Position numbers and translations under genes: made by a program. From NCBI GenBank assembly GCA_002388005.1, contig DGLO01000092.1, forward strand, positions 7,858 to 14,383: a stretch of DNA of 6,526 bases. The letters run 5' to 3'. Under the pieces are notes generated by a model that saw only the letters and a list, made by a program, of their open reading frames with translations, was not told where the DNA came from and ran no database searches. Source of the DNA: Candidatus Neomicrothrix sp. UBA4542 (GTDB taxonomy: Bacteria > Actinomycetota > Acidimicrobiia > Acidimicrobiales > Poriferisodalaceae). Below are positions 1 through 5,853 of the stretch, piece after piece. Each line of letters begins with the position of its first letter. The first letter of the stretch is position 1.

Positions 1-1635
1 CAGCAATCGCTTGATGATCTCGGCACCCCCCTCTACGAAGTTACGTTTTGTGTACTTGATTTTGAGACAACGGGAGGACGTCGCGACACTGACATGATCA
101 CCGAAGTTGGCGCCGTTAAGTATCAGGGAGGCCAACAAATCGGAACTTTCCAGACGCTCGTTGACCCTGGAAGGGCCATACCTCCTCAAATCACAGTCTT
201 AACCGGCATTACAACCGCAATGGTGTGCCGGGCGCCAAAAATCGAACAGGTTCTTCCATCTCTATTGGAGTTCGTCGGTGATTCCGTCATTGTCGGGCAC
301 AACGTTGGTTTCGACCTCGCCTTCCTAAATGCGGCATTGCGACGCTCCGGACGAACCCATTGGGAAGGTTGCAAGGTTGACACACTCGCCCTCGCGCGCC
401 GTTTGATTCGCCATGAAGTCCCAAACCACAAACTCCGCACACTGGCGAAATATTTTCGACTAGCTCATCAACCGAACCATCGCGCTCTTGACGATGCTCA
501 AGCTACCGCCGACCTACTTCACCAGCTCCTTGAGCAAGCATCGGCCTTGGGTGTGCTGGGACTTGACGATCTCCAGCAGCTTCCGAAAATCCAACACCAT
601 CCTCAAGCTACGAAACTACGTCTAACCGAAGACCTCCCCCGTTCCCCTGGCGTATACCGCTTCATCGATCGGCGAGGCGAAGTGCTCTACGTCGGCAAAG
701 CAACGAATCTCCGAGCGCGCGTTCGGTCGTATTTTTCTAGCGATCGACGACGCAAAGTAGACCAGCTCTTACGTGAAACTCAGCGCGTTGACTACACGGT
801 ATGTCGCGCTCCACTTCAAGCCGAGGTATTGGAAGTTCGCCTTATTCATCAACTCCGCCCGCGTTTTAACCGTCGAGCCAAGAATTGGCCGAAATACGCA
901 TACGTAAAACTCACCCTAGGGGAGCGGTTCCCTCGACTATCTATTGTGAGCGAGTCCCGCGACGACGGAGCGTTCTACCTCGGTCCCGTTTCCTCACGTA
1001 AGGTCGCTAGAGACATAGCCGATGCCATAGAGAGTGTGATCCCGTTACGGCGCTGCACTCAGCGGGTTACGGGTCGAAATGTTGCAGGCCAGTGCGTCGC
1101 CGCTCAAATTGGCGCGAGTCTTTGCCCTTGCTCTGGCGAGGTAACTGAACAGTCCTATAACGACGTCGTAGAAGACGCGTTAGAAGCTCTTATCCGGCGC
1201 CCTGAACGACTACTTGAACCGCTTCGAGATCGAATGATCGAATTAGCTAATCAGCAGCGTTTCGAGGAGGCAGCAGACGTTCGTCGCCGCGCTGCAGCCT
1301 TGTCTAATGCTCTTCGACGCGCGTATCAGCTTGACAGCATTCGTTCCGCCGGGCGCATGGTGGTGGAAGGTCCCGGAATCGGCGTTACGACGTTAGAGGA
1401 GGGGCGACTTGCAGAAAAGTGGACCGAACACGAGGGAACTGACGTCCGTCCTTGTCAGGTAACCGGCATCACTGGAAAGGACGAGGTGGATGAACTGCGG
1501 TGCGTAGCAAACTGGCTCGATAGCCAGGCACACGAATTACGTCTGGTGTATTGCGACCGGCCATTGTCGTCCCGGTATCCGGGCCTCGATGATTTTCGGA
1601 TCCGCAGCACCCAACCGGTGAGGCAAGGCTGCTAA
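1..1635 (+). CDS. DEDDh exonuclease fused to UvrC-type GIY-YIG nuclease (5' partial)
   Basis: The reading frame is open from base 1, so the true start lies outside the window; an ATG at 94 would cut off exonuclease motif I. Counting from the first codon seen, D20 and E22 (in VLDFETTG), D105 (in GHNVGFD), and H160 and D165 (in HRALDD) form a complete DEDDh 3'-5' exonuclease site of the DnaQ epsilon type. A linker leads to a GIY-YIG nuclease domain like the N-terminal half of UvrC, with Y219, Y230, R240 and E278 in the catalytic positions. A cysteine cluster (C352, C365, C375, C377) and a UVR-like helical segment near 404-440 follow. The C-terminal RNase H-fold nuclease and HhH region of real UvrC are missing, so this is not uvrC. 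The architecture matches M. tuberculosis Rv2191, a presumed DNA-repair nuclease; the cellular role here is inferred. About 544 residues are visible. Confidence 0.93.
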   Translation, partial: QQSLDDLGTPLYEVTFCVLDFETTGGRRDTDMITEVGAVKYQGGQQIGTFQTLVDPGRAIPPQITVLTGITTAMVCRAPKIEQVLPSLLEFVGDSVIVGHNVGFDLAFLNAALRRSGRTHWEGCKVDTLALARRLIRHEVPNHKLRTLAKYFRLAHQPNHRALDDAQATADLLHQLLEQASALGVLGLDDLQQLPKIQHHPQATKLRLTEDLPRSPGVYRFIDRRGEVLYVGKATNLRARVRSYFSSDRRRKVDQLLRETQRVDYTVCRAPLQAEVLEVRLIHQLRPRFNRRAKNWPKYAYVKLTLGERFPRLSIVSESRDDGAFYLGPVSSRKVARDIADAIESVIPLRRCTQRVTGRNVAGQCVAAQIGASLCPCSGEVTEQSYNDVVEDALEALIRRPERLLEPLRDRMIELANQQRFEEAADVRRRAAALSNALRRAYQLDSIRSAGRMVVEGPGIGVTTLEEGRLAEKWTEHEGTDVRPCQVTGITGKDEVDELRCVANWLDSQAHELRLVYCDRPLSSRYPGLDDFRIRSTQPVRQGC

Positions 1636-1639
1636 GTCA

Positions 1640-1900
1640 TCACGAACTGAGACGGCGACCCGAGAACCTCACGCCGTGCCCATATCTTTCAATGAGTTCC
1701 AACTCATCTACGTCATAAACCATGGTCCAGCGCCGTTCGTCATCTTCGAACTTGACCGCAGCCATAACGAAGCGGTTGCCAGGTTGCACGGCTACCACTG
1801 TTCCTGTTTGATCCACTAGATGCTGACGGCTCTCATCGGATGTGGCAGCCAAGCGAACAACGTCCCCAACCCCAAAAGGTAGAGACTGCCCGATAACCAT
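1640..1900 (-). CDS. small protein of unknown function, possibly SH3/KOW-like beta barrel
   Basis: This 86-residue protein is not one I recognise. It has no signal peptide, membrane segment or cysteine. The N-terminal part, FGVGDVVRL followed about 20 residues later by TGTVVAV and then AAVKFEDDERRW, resembles the alternating strands of small SH3-like or KOW-like barrels, where a GD turn and a GTV turn are common. That is a pattern impression, not a family match. The ATG lies 2 bases after the TAA of the upstream trpD-like gene, so translation is probably coupled to it; no clear Shine-Dalgarno sequence is seen. Its stop codon is 4 bases from the convergent nuclease gene. The tight coupling, normal composition and charged but balanced sequence support a real gene. 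It may bind a protein or nucleic acid partner, but nothing in the sequence shows which. Confidence 0.72.
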   Translation of the reverse strand: MVIGQSLPFGVGDVVRLAATSDESRQHLVDQTGTVVAVQPGNRFVMAAVKFEDDERRWTMVYDVDELELIERYGHGVRFSGRRLSS

Positions 1901-1902
1901 GA

Positions 1903-2988
1903 TTAGCTAGCAATCTCGTTACTTAGGTCGACGACTGCCTCGATTTGGGCAGCAGCACGACCGTCAACCATGGCATCTTTGGCCGCATCTACTCCGGAGC
2001 CGAAGTCATCAACAATCCCTGCCACAAGAAGTCCCGCCGCTGCATTCACCGCGATGATGTCGGCCCTTGGGCCTTTGTCCGCCCCCGAGAAGAGTTCATG
2101 CATGATCCGAACGTTTTCTTCAGGGGTCCCGCCTTGGATTTCTGCTCGGTTGACTCGTCGAACACCTACCGATTCGGGATCAAATTCTGTATCGCCGACC
2201 ACCTCTCCATCCCGGACCTCATAAATTCGAGTCACGTCGGTGGTGGTGATTTCGTCAAGCCGATCGCCTCCGTGCACTACTAAAGCGTGTTCGCTACCTC
2301 TTGCCGCAAGGACTCCAGCCACCCGGGGTGCCATCGTGGGATCGCTGACACCAACAACTTGGCGGCGCACACCTCCTGGGTGCGATAGCGGTCCAAGAAA
2401 GTTGAATGTTGTCGGAACACCAAGTTCAGATCGCACTGGACCCACGAATCTCATTGCAGGATGGAACGTCTTAGCGAAAGCGAAACCAAGACCGATCTCT
2501 TCAACACAGCGGGCCACTCCGTCGCCATCTAAGTCGATAGCGAGACCCAATGCCGTCAGCGTGTCGAATGACCCACTGCTTGATGACGCCGCAACCGAAC
2601 CGTGCTTACATACAACAGCTCCCGCGGCTGACGCAACGATTCCTGCCATCGTCGAAACGCTCAAGGCATGCTTCCGTCGTGATGGCGCTCCACCGCTTCC
2701 AACAATGTCGATTGTTCCATCGGGTAGTTCTAAAGGTGCTGCGGCATCCATCATCGCTTCGACAAGTCCAGTCAGTTCCAGGACCGACCCCCCCTTCATT
2801 CCCAATGCGATGATGAAACCTGCTACTTGTGCATCGGTAGCTTCGCCTCGAAGTATCGCTCCAAGGGCAGCGCGCGAGGCCGAAGGCGTCAGATCAACTC
2901 CCGCTACTAAATCACTGAGGACAGTCGACCAGCCGCCATGCGCCTCTAACGTCTCTTGGCTCTCCGCAGCGTTCTTGTCGTTGGTCAC
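1903..2988 (-). CDS. trpD: anthranilate phosphoribosyltransferase-like protein (TrpD family) with altered substrate loops
   Basis: The family enzyme joins PRPP and anthranilate to give phosphoribosylanthranilate in tryptophan synthesis. The protein has 361 residues, usual for the family, with a helical N-terminal domain (about 20-85) and the nucleoside phosphorylase type III-like alpha/beta domain. Kept features are VGSGG (96-100), K128 and H129, R186 (the anthranilate-site arginine), FNFLGPL (196-201) and the metal-binding pair D245-E246. Changed features are GTGGD to GSGGA (A101), N of the NxST loop to S110, KHGNRA to KHGSVA (S131, V132) and TNPA to SHPG. These positions normally bind PRPP or anthranilate. 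Fold and family are therefore secure, but the exact substrate is less so. The start is GTG at 2988, 29 bases after the whiB-like stop, with only a weak GAG upstream. No other trp genes are in the window, as in mycobacteria where trpD stands alone. Confidence 0.85.
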   Translation of the reverse strand: MTNDKNAAESQETLEAHGGWSTVLSDLVAGVDLTPSASRAALGAILRGEATDAQVAGFIIALGMKGGSVLELTGLVEAMMDAAAPLELPDGTIDIVGSGGAPSRRKHALSVSTMAGIVASAAGAVVCKHGSVAASSSSGSFDTLTALGLAIDLDGDGVARCVEEIGLGFAFAKTFHPAMRFVGPVRSELGVPTTFNFLGPLSHPGGVRRQVVGVSDPTMAPRVAGVLAARGSEHALVVHGGDRLDEITTTDVTRIYEVRDGEVVGDTEFDPESVGVRRVNRAEIQGGTPEENVRIMHELFSGADKGPRADIIAVNAAAGLLVAGIVDDFGSGVDAAKDAMVDGRAAAQIEAVVDLSNEIAS

Positions 2989-3017
2989 GGTTCGGACTCT
3001 ATCGTCCAGATGATTCT

Positions 3018-3386
3018 TCAGTTCCGCGAACCGAGCTCGCGTTGAGACCGCTGTCGCGCCGCTGCACGTCGACGGCGGCGGATAATGCTTCGCCGTTCAC
3101 GTTGTGTCGCTCCACCCCAAACGCCTTCTTTTTCCCGCACTGTTATTGCGTACTCGAGGCACGGCTGCGCTACCGAACAATTATCGCAAATTTGTTTAGC
3201 GGTCTCTGCATTGTCATCTTCGTCATCCGGAAAAAATACCGAGGCATCAATTCCACGGCAGGCCGCGACTTGCTGCCATGCCTTCGAACCTGGCGCGAAC
3301 GGAAGAGAACTCTGGTACGCCTCGCCAACCGCGACGCCACGATTCGGATGTAAGACTGTCTCGTGGACTGGTTCGCTGATACTCAT
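3018..3386 (-). CDS. WhiB-like (Wbl) iron-sulfur transcriptional regulator
   Basis: This 122-residue protein has the full Wbl signature. Four cysteines, C43, C67, C70 and C76, are spaced C-x23-C-x2-C-x5-C and bind a [4Fe-4S] cluster in this family. The turn GVWGG (88-92) follows, then an arginine-rich tail (RRRRR at 103-107) that fits DNA binding. Wbl proteins usually work with the principal sigma factor and sense redox state or nitric oxide; that is family knowledge, and the target genes here are unknown. The first roughly 35 residues are unrelated to the domain and probably flexible. The ATG at 3386 has no strong Shine-Dalgarno sequence. It is first in a leftward cluster with the trpD-like gene, and diverges from the membrane protein gene across 82 bases. 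I do not assign a WhiB1-7 class. This gene is also the best taxonomic marker in the window. Confidence 0.93.
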   Translation of the reverse strand: MSISEPVHETVLHPNRGVAVGEAYQSSLPFAPGSKAWQQVAACRGIDASVFFPDDEDDNAETAKQICDNCSVAQPCLEYAITVREKEGVWGGATQRERRSIIRRRRRAAARQRSQRELGSRN

Positions 3387-3406
3387 TTCAATCAGGATTC
3401 TTTCCC

Positions 3407-3420
3407 ATCCGTCACCGGAT
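3407..3420. repeat. short perfect inverted repeat upstream of the whiB-like gene
   Basis: The arms ATCCG and CGGAT flank a 4-base centre (TCAC). The repeat lies 20-34 bases upstream of the whiB-like ATG, inside the divergent intergenic gap. It could be an operator or a small hairpin in the leader. A 5-bp dyad can occur by chance, and no protein is known to bind it. Confidence 0.3.
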
Positions 3421-3453
3421 TGTCCACACTAATTAAGCGTTCGATCATCAAGT

Positions 3454-3459
3454 AGGAGG
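3454..3459 (+). promoter_or_regulatory. strong ribosome binding site (AGGAGG) that fixes a TTG start
   Basis: AGGAGG lies 9 bases before the TTG at 3469. It matches the anti-Shine-Dalgarno sequence perfectly and is the clearest such site in the window. It decides the start of the four-helix membrane protein gene, which has no nearby in-frame ATG or GTG, and confirms that the rightward frame is the coding one here. Confidence 0.8.
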
Positions 3460-3468
3460 AAAAGCTCG

Positions 3469-3882
3469 TTGCGTGAAGATTTTTTGTTCTTCGGCCATCG
3501 AATTAACCGCAGTTCGTGGCTGTCCGGCGCGTTTTTCTCACTTTCTGTAGTAGTGATACTCGGGTTGTTAATCGGCAACTTGGTGGAACAAGACAGCGAC
3601 AATTCTCTCGTGGTCACCGCAGCACTTTCAGTCGGCCTCATTCTCGGCGGCTTCATCGCCGCCTGGCGGGCACCGCGGGCACACATTGCCCATGGAATGC
3701 TCACTGCCAGCCCAGCAGTGTTACTCGCCTTTGCTGCACAATTTGTGCGAGTGGCCCGCGGTATTCGTTCCGTGTCTTGGCTGAGCTTGATATTCGTATG
3801 TCTACTCGCCATCTCTCTCGCCACTCTTGGCGGAGTACTGGGTGGCCGTTGGGCACCCAAGCGAGACTCACTTTTCGAGTAA
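3469..3882 (+). CDS. small four-helix integral membrane protein, function unknown
   Basis: The protein has 137 residues and starts at a TTG with an ideal ribosome binding site. Four hydrophobic segments can be read at about 17-39, 47-66, 73-95 and 103-126. The short basic turn WRAPR (66-70) follows segment two, and the ends are charged. Glycines cluster in segments two and four (LILGG, LGGVLGG), which suggests tight helix packing. There is no cleavable signal peptide, catalytic motif or metal-binding motif. Size and layout resemble the small TIGR04086-type membrane proteins of unknown function, but this is a loose resemblance. It is transcribed away from the whiB-like gene and ends 49 bases before rnpB. 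With no terminator visible in that gap, some read-through into rnpB is possible. A leftward frame of 185 codons covers the same DNA but lacks any family or translation signal. Confidence 0.8.
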   Translation: MREDFLFFGHRINRSSWLSGAFFSLSVVVILGLLIGNLVEQDSDNSLVVTAALSVGLILGGFIAAWRAPRAHIAHGMLTASPAVLLAFAAQFVRVARGIRSVSWLSLIFVCLLAISLATLGGVLGGRWAPKRDSLFE

Positions 3883-3918
3883 ACGGAAGCTTCTCGGGTC
3901 AGTCTCTTGAACCGGCGA

Positions 3919-3924
3919 TACAGT
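3919..3924 (+). promoter_or_regulatory. possible -10 element for rnpB
   Basis: TACAGT fits the actinobacterial TAnnnT -10 pattern and ends 7 bases before the first base of the P1 helix, the expected distance to an RNA start at about 3931-3932. No convincing -35 hexamer is present 16-18 bases upstream. This is a position-based guess. Confidence 0.35.
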
Positions 3925-3931
3925 TGATATT

Positions 3932-4296
3932 GGCGGTGAGTCGGCTGGGTGACCGCAGTTGGTCTTGCCTTCAGAGATGAGGTCAATTGAGGAAGGTCGG
4001 GACTCCATAGGGCAGGGCGCTGGTTGATGACCAGGCGTCGCGAGACGACGGAAAGTGCAACAGAGAATAGACCGCCGATGGACTAGTTCCGCTAGTCACA
4101 GGCAAGGCTGAAACGGTGCGGTAAGAGCGCACCAGCGTGCAAGGTGACTTGCGCGGCTTGCAAACCCCGCCCGGAGCAAGGTCAAGCAGGAATCAGGCGG
4201 CTCGCCTCAAGATTCCGGGTAGACCGCTGAGATGGATGGTCACCCACGTGACTTTCGTCACTGGACAGAATCCCGCCTACAGGCTGACTCACCGCC
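3932..4296 (+). ncRNA. rnpB: RNase P RNA, bacterial class A
   Basis: This is the catalytic RNA that removes 5' leaders from precursor tRNA, acting with the RnpA protein. The conserved cores are recognisable: GAGGAAGGTCGGGACTCC at 3989-4006, AGTGCAACAGAGA and ACCGCC before 4080, GGTGCGGTAAGAGCGCACC near 4115-4133, GGAGCAAGGTCAAG at 4173-4186, GGGTAGACCGC at 4217-4227 and ACAGAATCCCGCC at 4265-4277. Helices found by hand are P1 3932-3942/4286-4296 (11 bp, perfect), P2 3947-3954/4238-4245, P3 3959-3966/3979-3986, P4 3994-4002/4271-4278 with bulged U3997, P5 4003-4006/4173-4176, P9 with a GCGA loop (4040-4043), P12 4081-4086/4092-4097, P14 with a GUGA loop (4144-4147), a P15-region stem 4189-4194/4211-4216, and P19 4248-4252/4257-4261. 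The GGU that pairs with tRNA CCA is 4218-4220. P4 carries paired changes and P18 is missing. Length is about 365 bases; the ends are set from P1. Confidence 0.96.
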
Positions 4297-4351
4297 ACCG
4301 TCAACTGCCTTCCCGAAAATTCAGACTCGGGCTACAAGTACCCTCACAACC

Positions 4352-5266
4352 ATGGGCGATGATTTTCTCGATGTTGATTGGCCTGGAGGGCTTGACCTTG
4401 GCGCTGCCACAGTTCTCACAGGAGCGGATCGAGGTAAATACCCTCACGGGAACTCCTTGCTGGTGCGCGGAACACGCCAAGTCGCTCTCATTGATCCTTC
4501 GCTAACCATTGCGGAGCGTGGACTGTCATTCTCGGTAGACCACGTGCTTTTGTCTCACGTTCATGAGGACCACCTACCTGGATTGAGCCAACTAGAGGAT
4601 GTACCCGTGCACTGTCACGAGGCAGATGCCATAGGGCTGACTTCTTTAGATGGCTTGATGGCCATGTACGGAATGCCCGCTGCCGTCGAGGAGGACTTCC
4701 GTCGAGAAGTTGTCGACGATTTTTATTATGCGCCCCGAACGGAGATCTCAACTTTCTCTGATGCGGCAATCTTCGATCTTGGCGGAGTCGAAATTGAAGT
4801 AGTACACACACCCGGACACACCAAGGGGCATTGCGTGTTCGTAATCCCCCAAGCACGCACCGCGTACCTCGGAGACATCGACTTGTCTGGATTCGGTCCT
4901 TACTACTTCGATGAATGGTCATCTCTTTACGACTTCGAACAATCTATTGAGCGGTGTCGGTCAATCGACGCTGATCACTTTGTAACGTTCCACCACAAGT
5001 GGGTGATTTCGGGCCGAGAGAACTTTCTTGCCCTCCTGGACCAATTCGCGAACGTAATTACGAATCGAGAGTTGTCCATGCTGGAATTCTTGAAAGAACC
5101 TCGGTCGTTGGATCAGTGCGCTGCACACCGTTTCGTGTATCGCCCCCATGTCGAGATGCAGTTCGTGAACCACGTCGAACTTAGCTCCGCCCAGATCCAC
5201 CTGGATCGAATGGTTAACGACGGACGAGTAATCCAACTAAACGATGGGAACTTTAGGGCTGCCTAA
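4352..5266 (+). CDS. metallo-beta-lactamase-fold hydrolase
   Basis: This 304-residue cytoplasmic protein has a complete MBL metal site: H69, H71, D73 and H74 in HVHEDH, H156 in TPGHTKGH, D175 in YLGDIDL (bridging position) and H214 or H215 in TFHHK. Family members use two metal ions to hydrolyse thioesters, lactones, phosphoesters or beta-lactams; the substrate here cannot be read. The long insert between about 95 and 140 would shape the pocket. The C-terminal 70 residues (about 235-304) look like a small helical domain, which in some glyoxalase II-like proteins is winged-helix-like. I place the start at ATG 4352 because an in-frame ATG at 4232 lies inside rnpB and its first 40 codons merely translate RNase P RNA. 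No Shine-Dalgarno sequence precedes 4352. TACCCT at 4339-4344 could be a -10 for a leaderless transcript. The gene ends 2 bases from the convergent phosphatase. Confidence 0.9.
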   Translation: MGDDFLDVDWPGGLDLGAATVLTGADRGKYPHGNSLLVRGTRQVALIDPSLTIAERGLSFSVDHVLLSHVHEDHLPGLSQLEDVPVHCHEADAIGLTSLDGLMAMYGMPAAVEEDFRREVVDDFYYAPRTEISTFSDAAIFDLGGVEIEVVHTPGHTKGHCVFVIPQARTAYLGDIDLSGFGPYYFDEWSSLYDFEQSIERCRSIDADHFVTFHHKWVISGRENFLALLDQFANVITNRELSMLEFLKEPRSLDQCAAHRFVYRPHVEMQFVNHVELSSAQIHLDRMVNDGRVIQLNDGNFRAA

Positions 5267-5268
5267 AT

Positions 5269-5853
5269 TCAGTCAAGAACTTTGGTTTCTAAATGTGCTG
5301 TCTCATTGAACACAGTCAAAATCGGTCGGTTACCTCGTATCGCGATTCTTGTTATTTGCGCCTGTGCAACATTTAGGCGCCAAGAAATCTGTTCCGACAC
5401 ACCCAATGCCCATCCGACAGCTGACTTAATCGGCGAAACATGGGTAAAGACTGCAACGTTTTCGCTTTCGGCCTGAGGAATCAGATCTTCGCAAGCCGCC
5501 GCGACCCGTTGATCTAAGTCAGCTAGGGACTCTCCCCTGGGAGGGCAAAAGGAATCATCTTCCCTCCACGCCGCCCATTCTTGGGGAGTGATATCTGCGA
5601 CGGGTCGGGCGTCCCAATCGCCGTAATCAAGTTCGACCCAACGTTCGTCTATTAGGGGGGTTTGCCCCAACGCTTCCGCTGTTTGCGTAGCTCTCCGAAG
5701 AGGGGACGAAACCACCCGATCCACCCGACCTAAGGCCTCAGCTATCTGCTCCGCCTGCTTGCGTCCCTGATCGTCAAGGGGGTTATCTACGCGGCCTTGC
5801 AAAAGACCGAGGGCGTTAGCCGCTGTCCTTCCGTGTCGAACGATGAACAGCAC
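5269..5853 (-). CDS. histidine phosphatase family protein (phosphoglycerate mutase/CobC-like)
   Basis: The 194-residue protein has the full histidine phosphatase site: R6, H7 and G8 (H7 is the residue phosphorylated), R53 in SSPLRR, E74 in ELDYGDWD as proton donor, and H138 in FTHVSPIK. It spans one complete domain with no signal peptide, so it should be cytoplasmic. The THVxPIK form of the last motif resembles the phosphatase half of M. tuberculosis Rv2228c, an RNase H plus acid/alpha-ribazole phosphatase fusion. Here the RNase H half is absent. The substrate is open: alpha-ribazole phosphate, a phosphosugar or another small phosphate ester are all possible. The start is GTG at 5853 and overlaps the TAG of the upstream membrane gene by one base (TAGTG), with GAAGAG a few bases ahead as a likely ribosome site. 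It is thus the third gene of a leftward operon. Confidence 0.93.
   Translation of the reverse strand: MLFIVRHGRTAANALGLLQGRVDNPLDDQGRKQAEQIAEALGRVDRVVSSPLRRATQTAEALGQTPLIDERWVELDYGDWDARPVADITPQEWAAWREDDSFCPPRGESLADLDQRVAAACEDLIPQAESENVAVFTHVSPIKSAVGWALGVSEQISWRLNVAQAQITRIAIRGNRPILTVFNETAHLETKVLD

Noticed and set aside
94..1635. ATG at 94 as start of the exonuclease-nuclease gene
   Set aside because: The frame is open to base 1 and the catalytic DxE motif lies upstream at codons 20-22.
2240..3013. Rightward frame of 257 codons opposite the trpD-like gene
   Set aside because: It is a shadow of the TrpD-like coding strand; the protein is low-complexity, rich in S, T, P and A, with no domain.
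3907..3912. TTGAAC as -35 box for rnpB
   Set aside because: It is only 6 bases before the best -10 candidate, and no -10 lies at a proper distance before the mapped P1 start.
3429..3986. Leftward frame of 185 codons
   Set aside because: It is antisense to the four-helix membrane gene and runs into the rnpB 5' end. The protein is rich in S, R, T and P with no motif, whereas the opposite strand has a perfect ribosome site and four membrane helices.
4312..4331. Hairpin CCCGA/TCGGG after rnpB as a terminator
   Set aside because: The stem has only 5 bp with a 10-base loop and no following T-run; it is too weak to call.
4232..4351. N-terminal extension of the MBL hydrolase
   Set aside because: These 40 codons overlap the conserved 3' end of rnpB (P2, P19, P4 and P1 strands); the metal-hydrolase fold begins after 4352.
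4488..4922. Leftward frame of 144 codons inside the MBL gene
   Set aside because: It is an arginine-rich shadow that overlaps all MBL catalytic motifs on the other strand.
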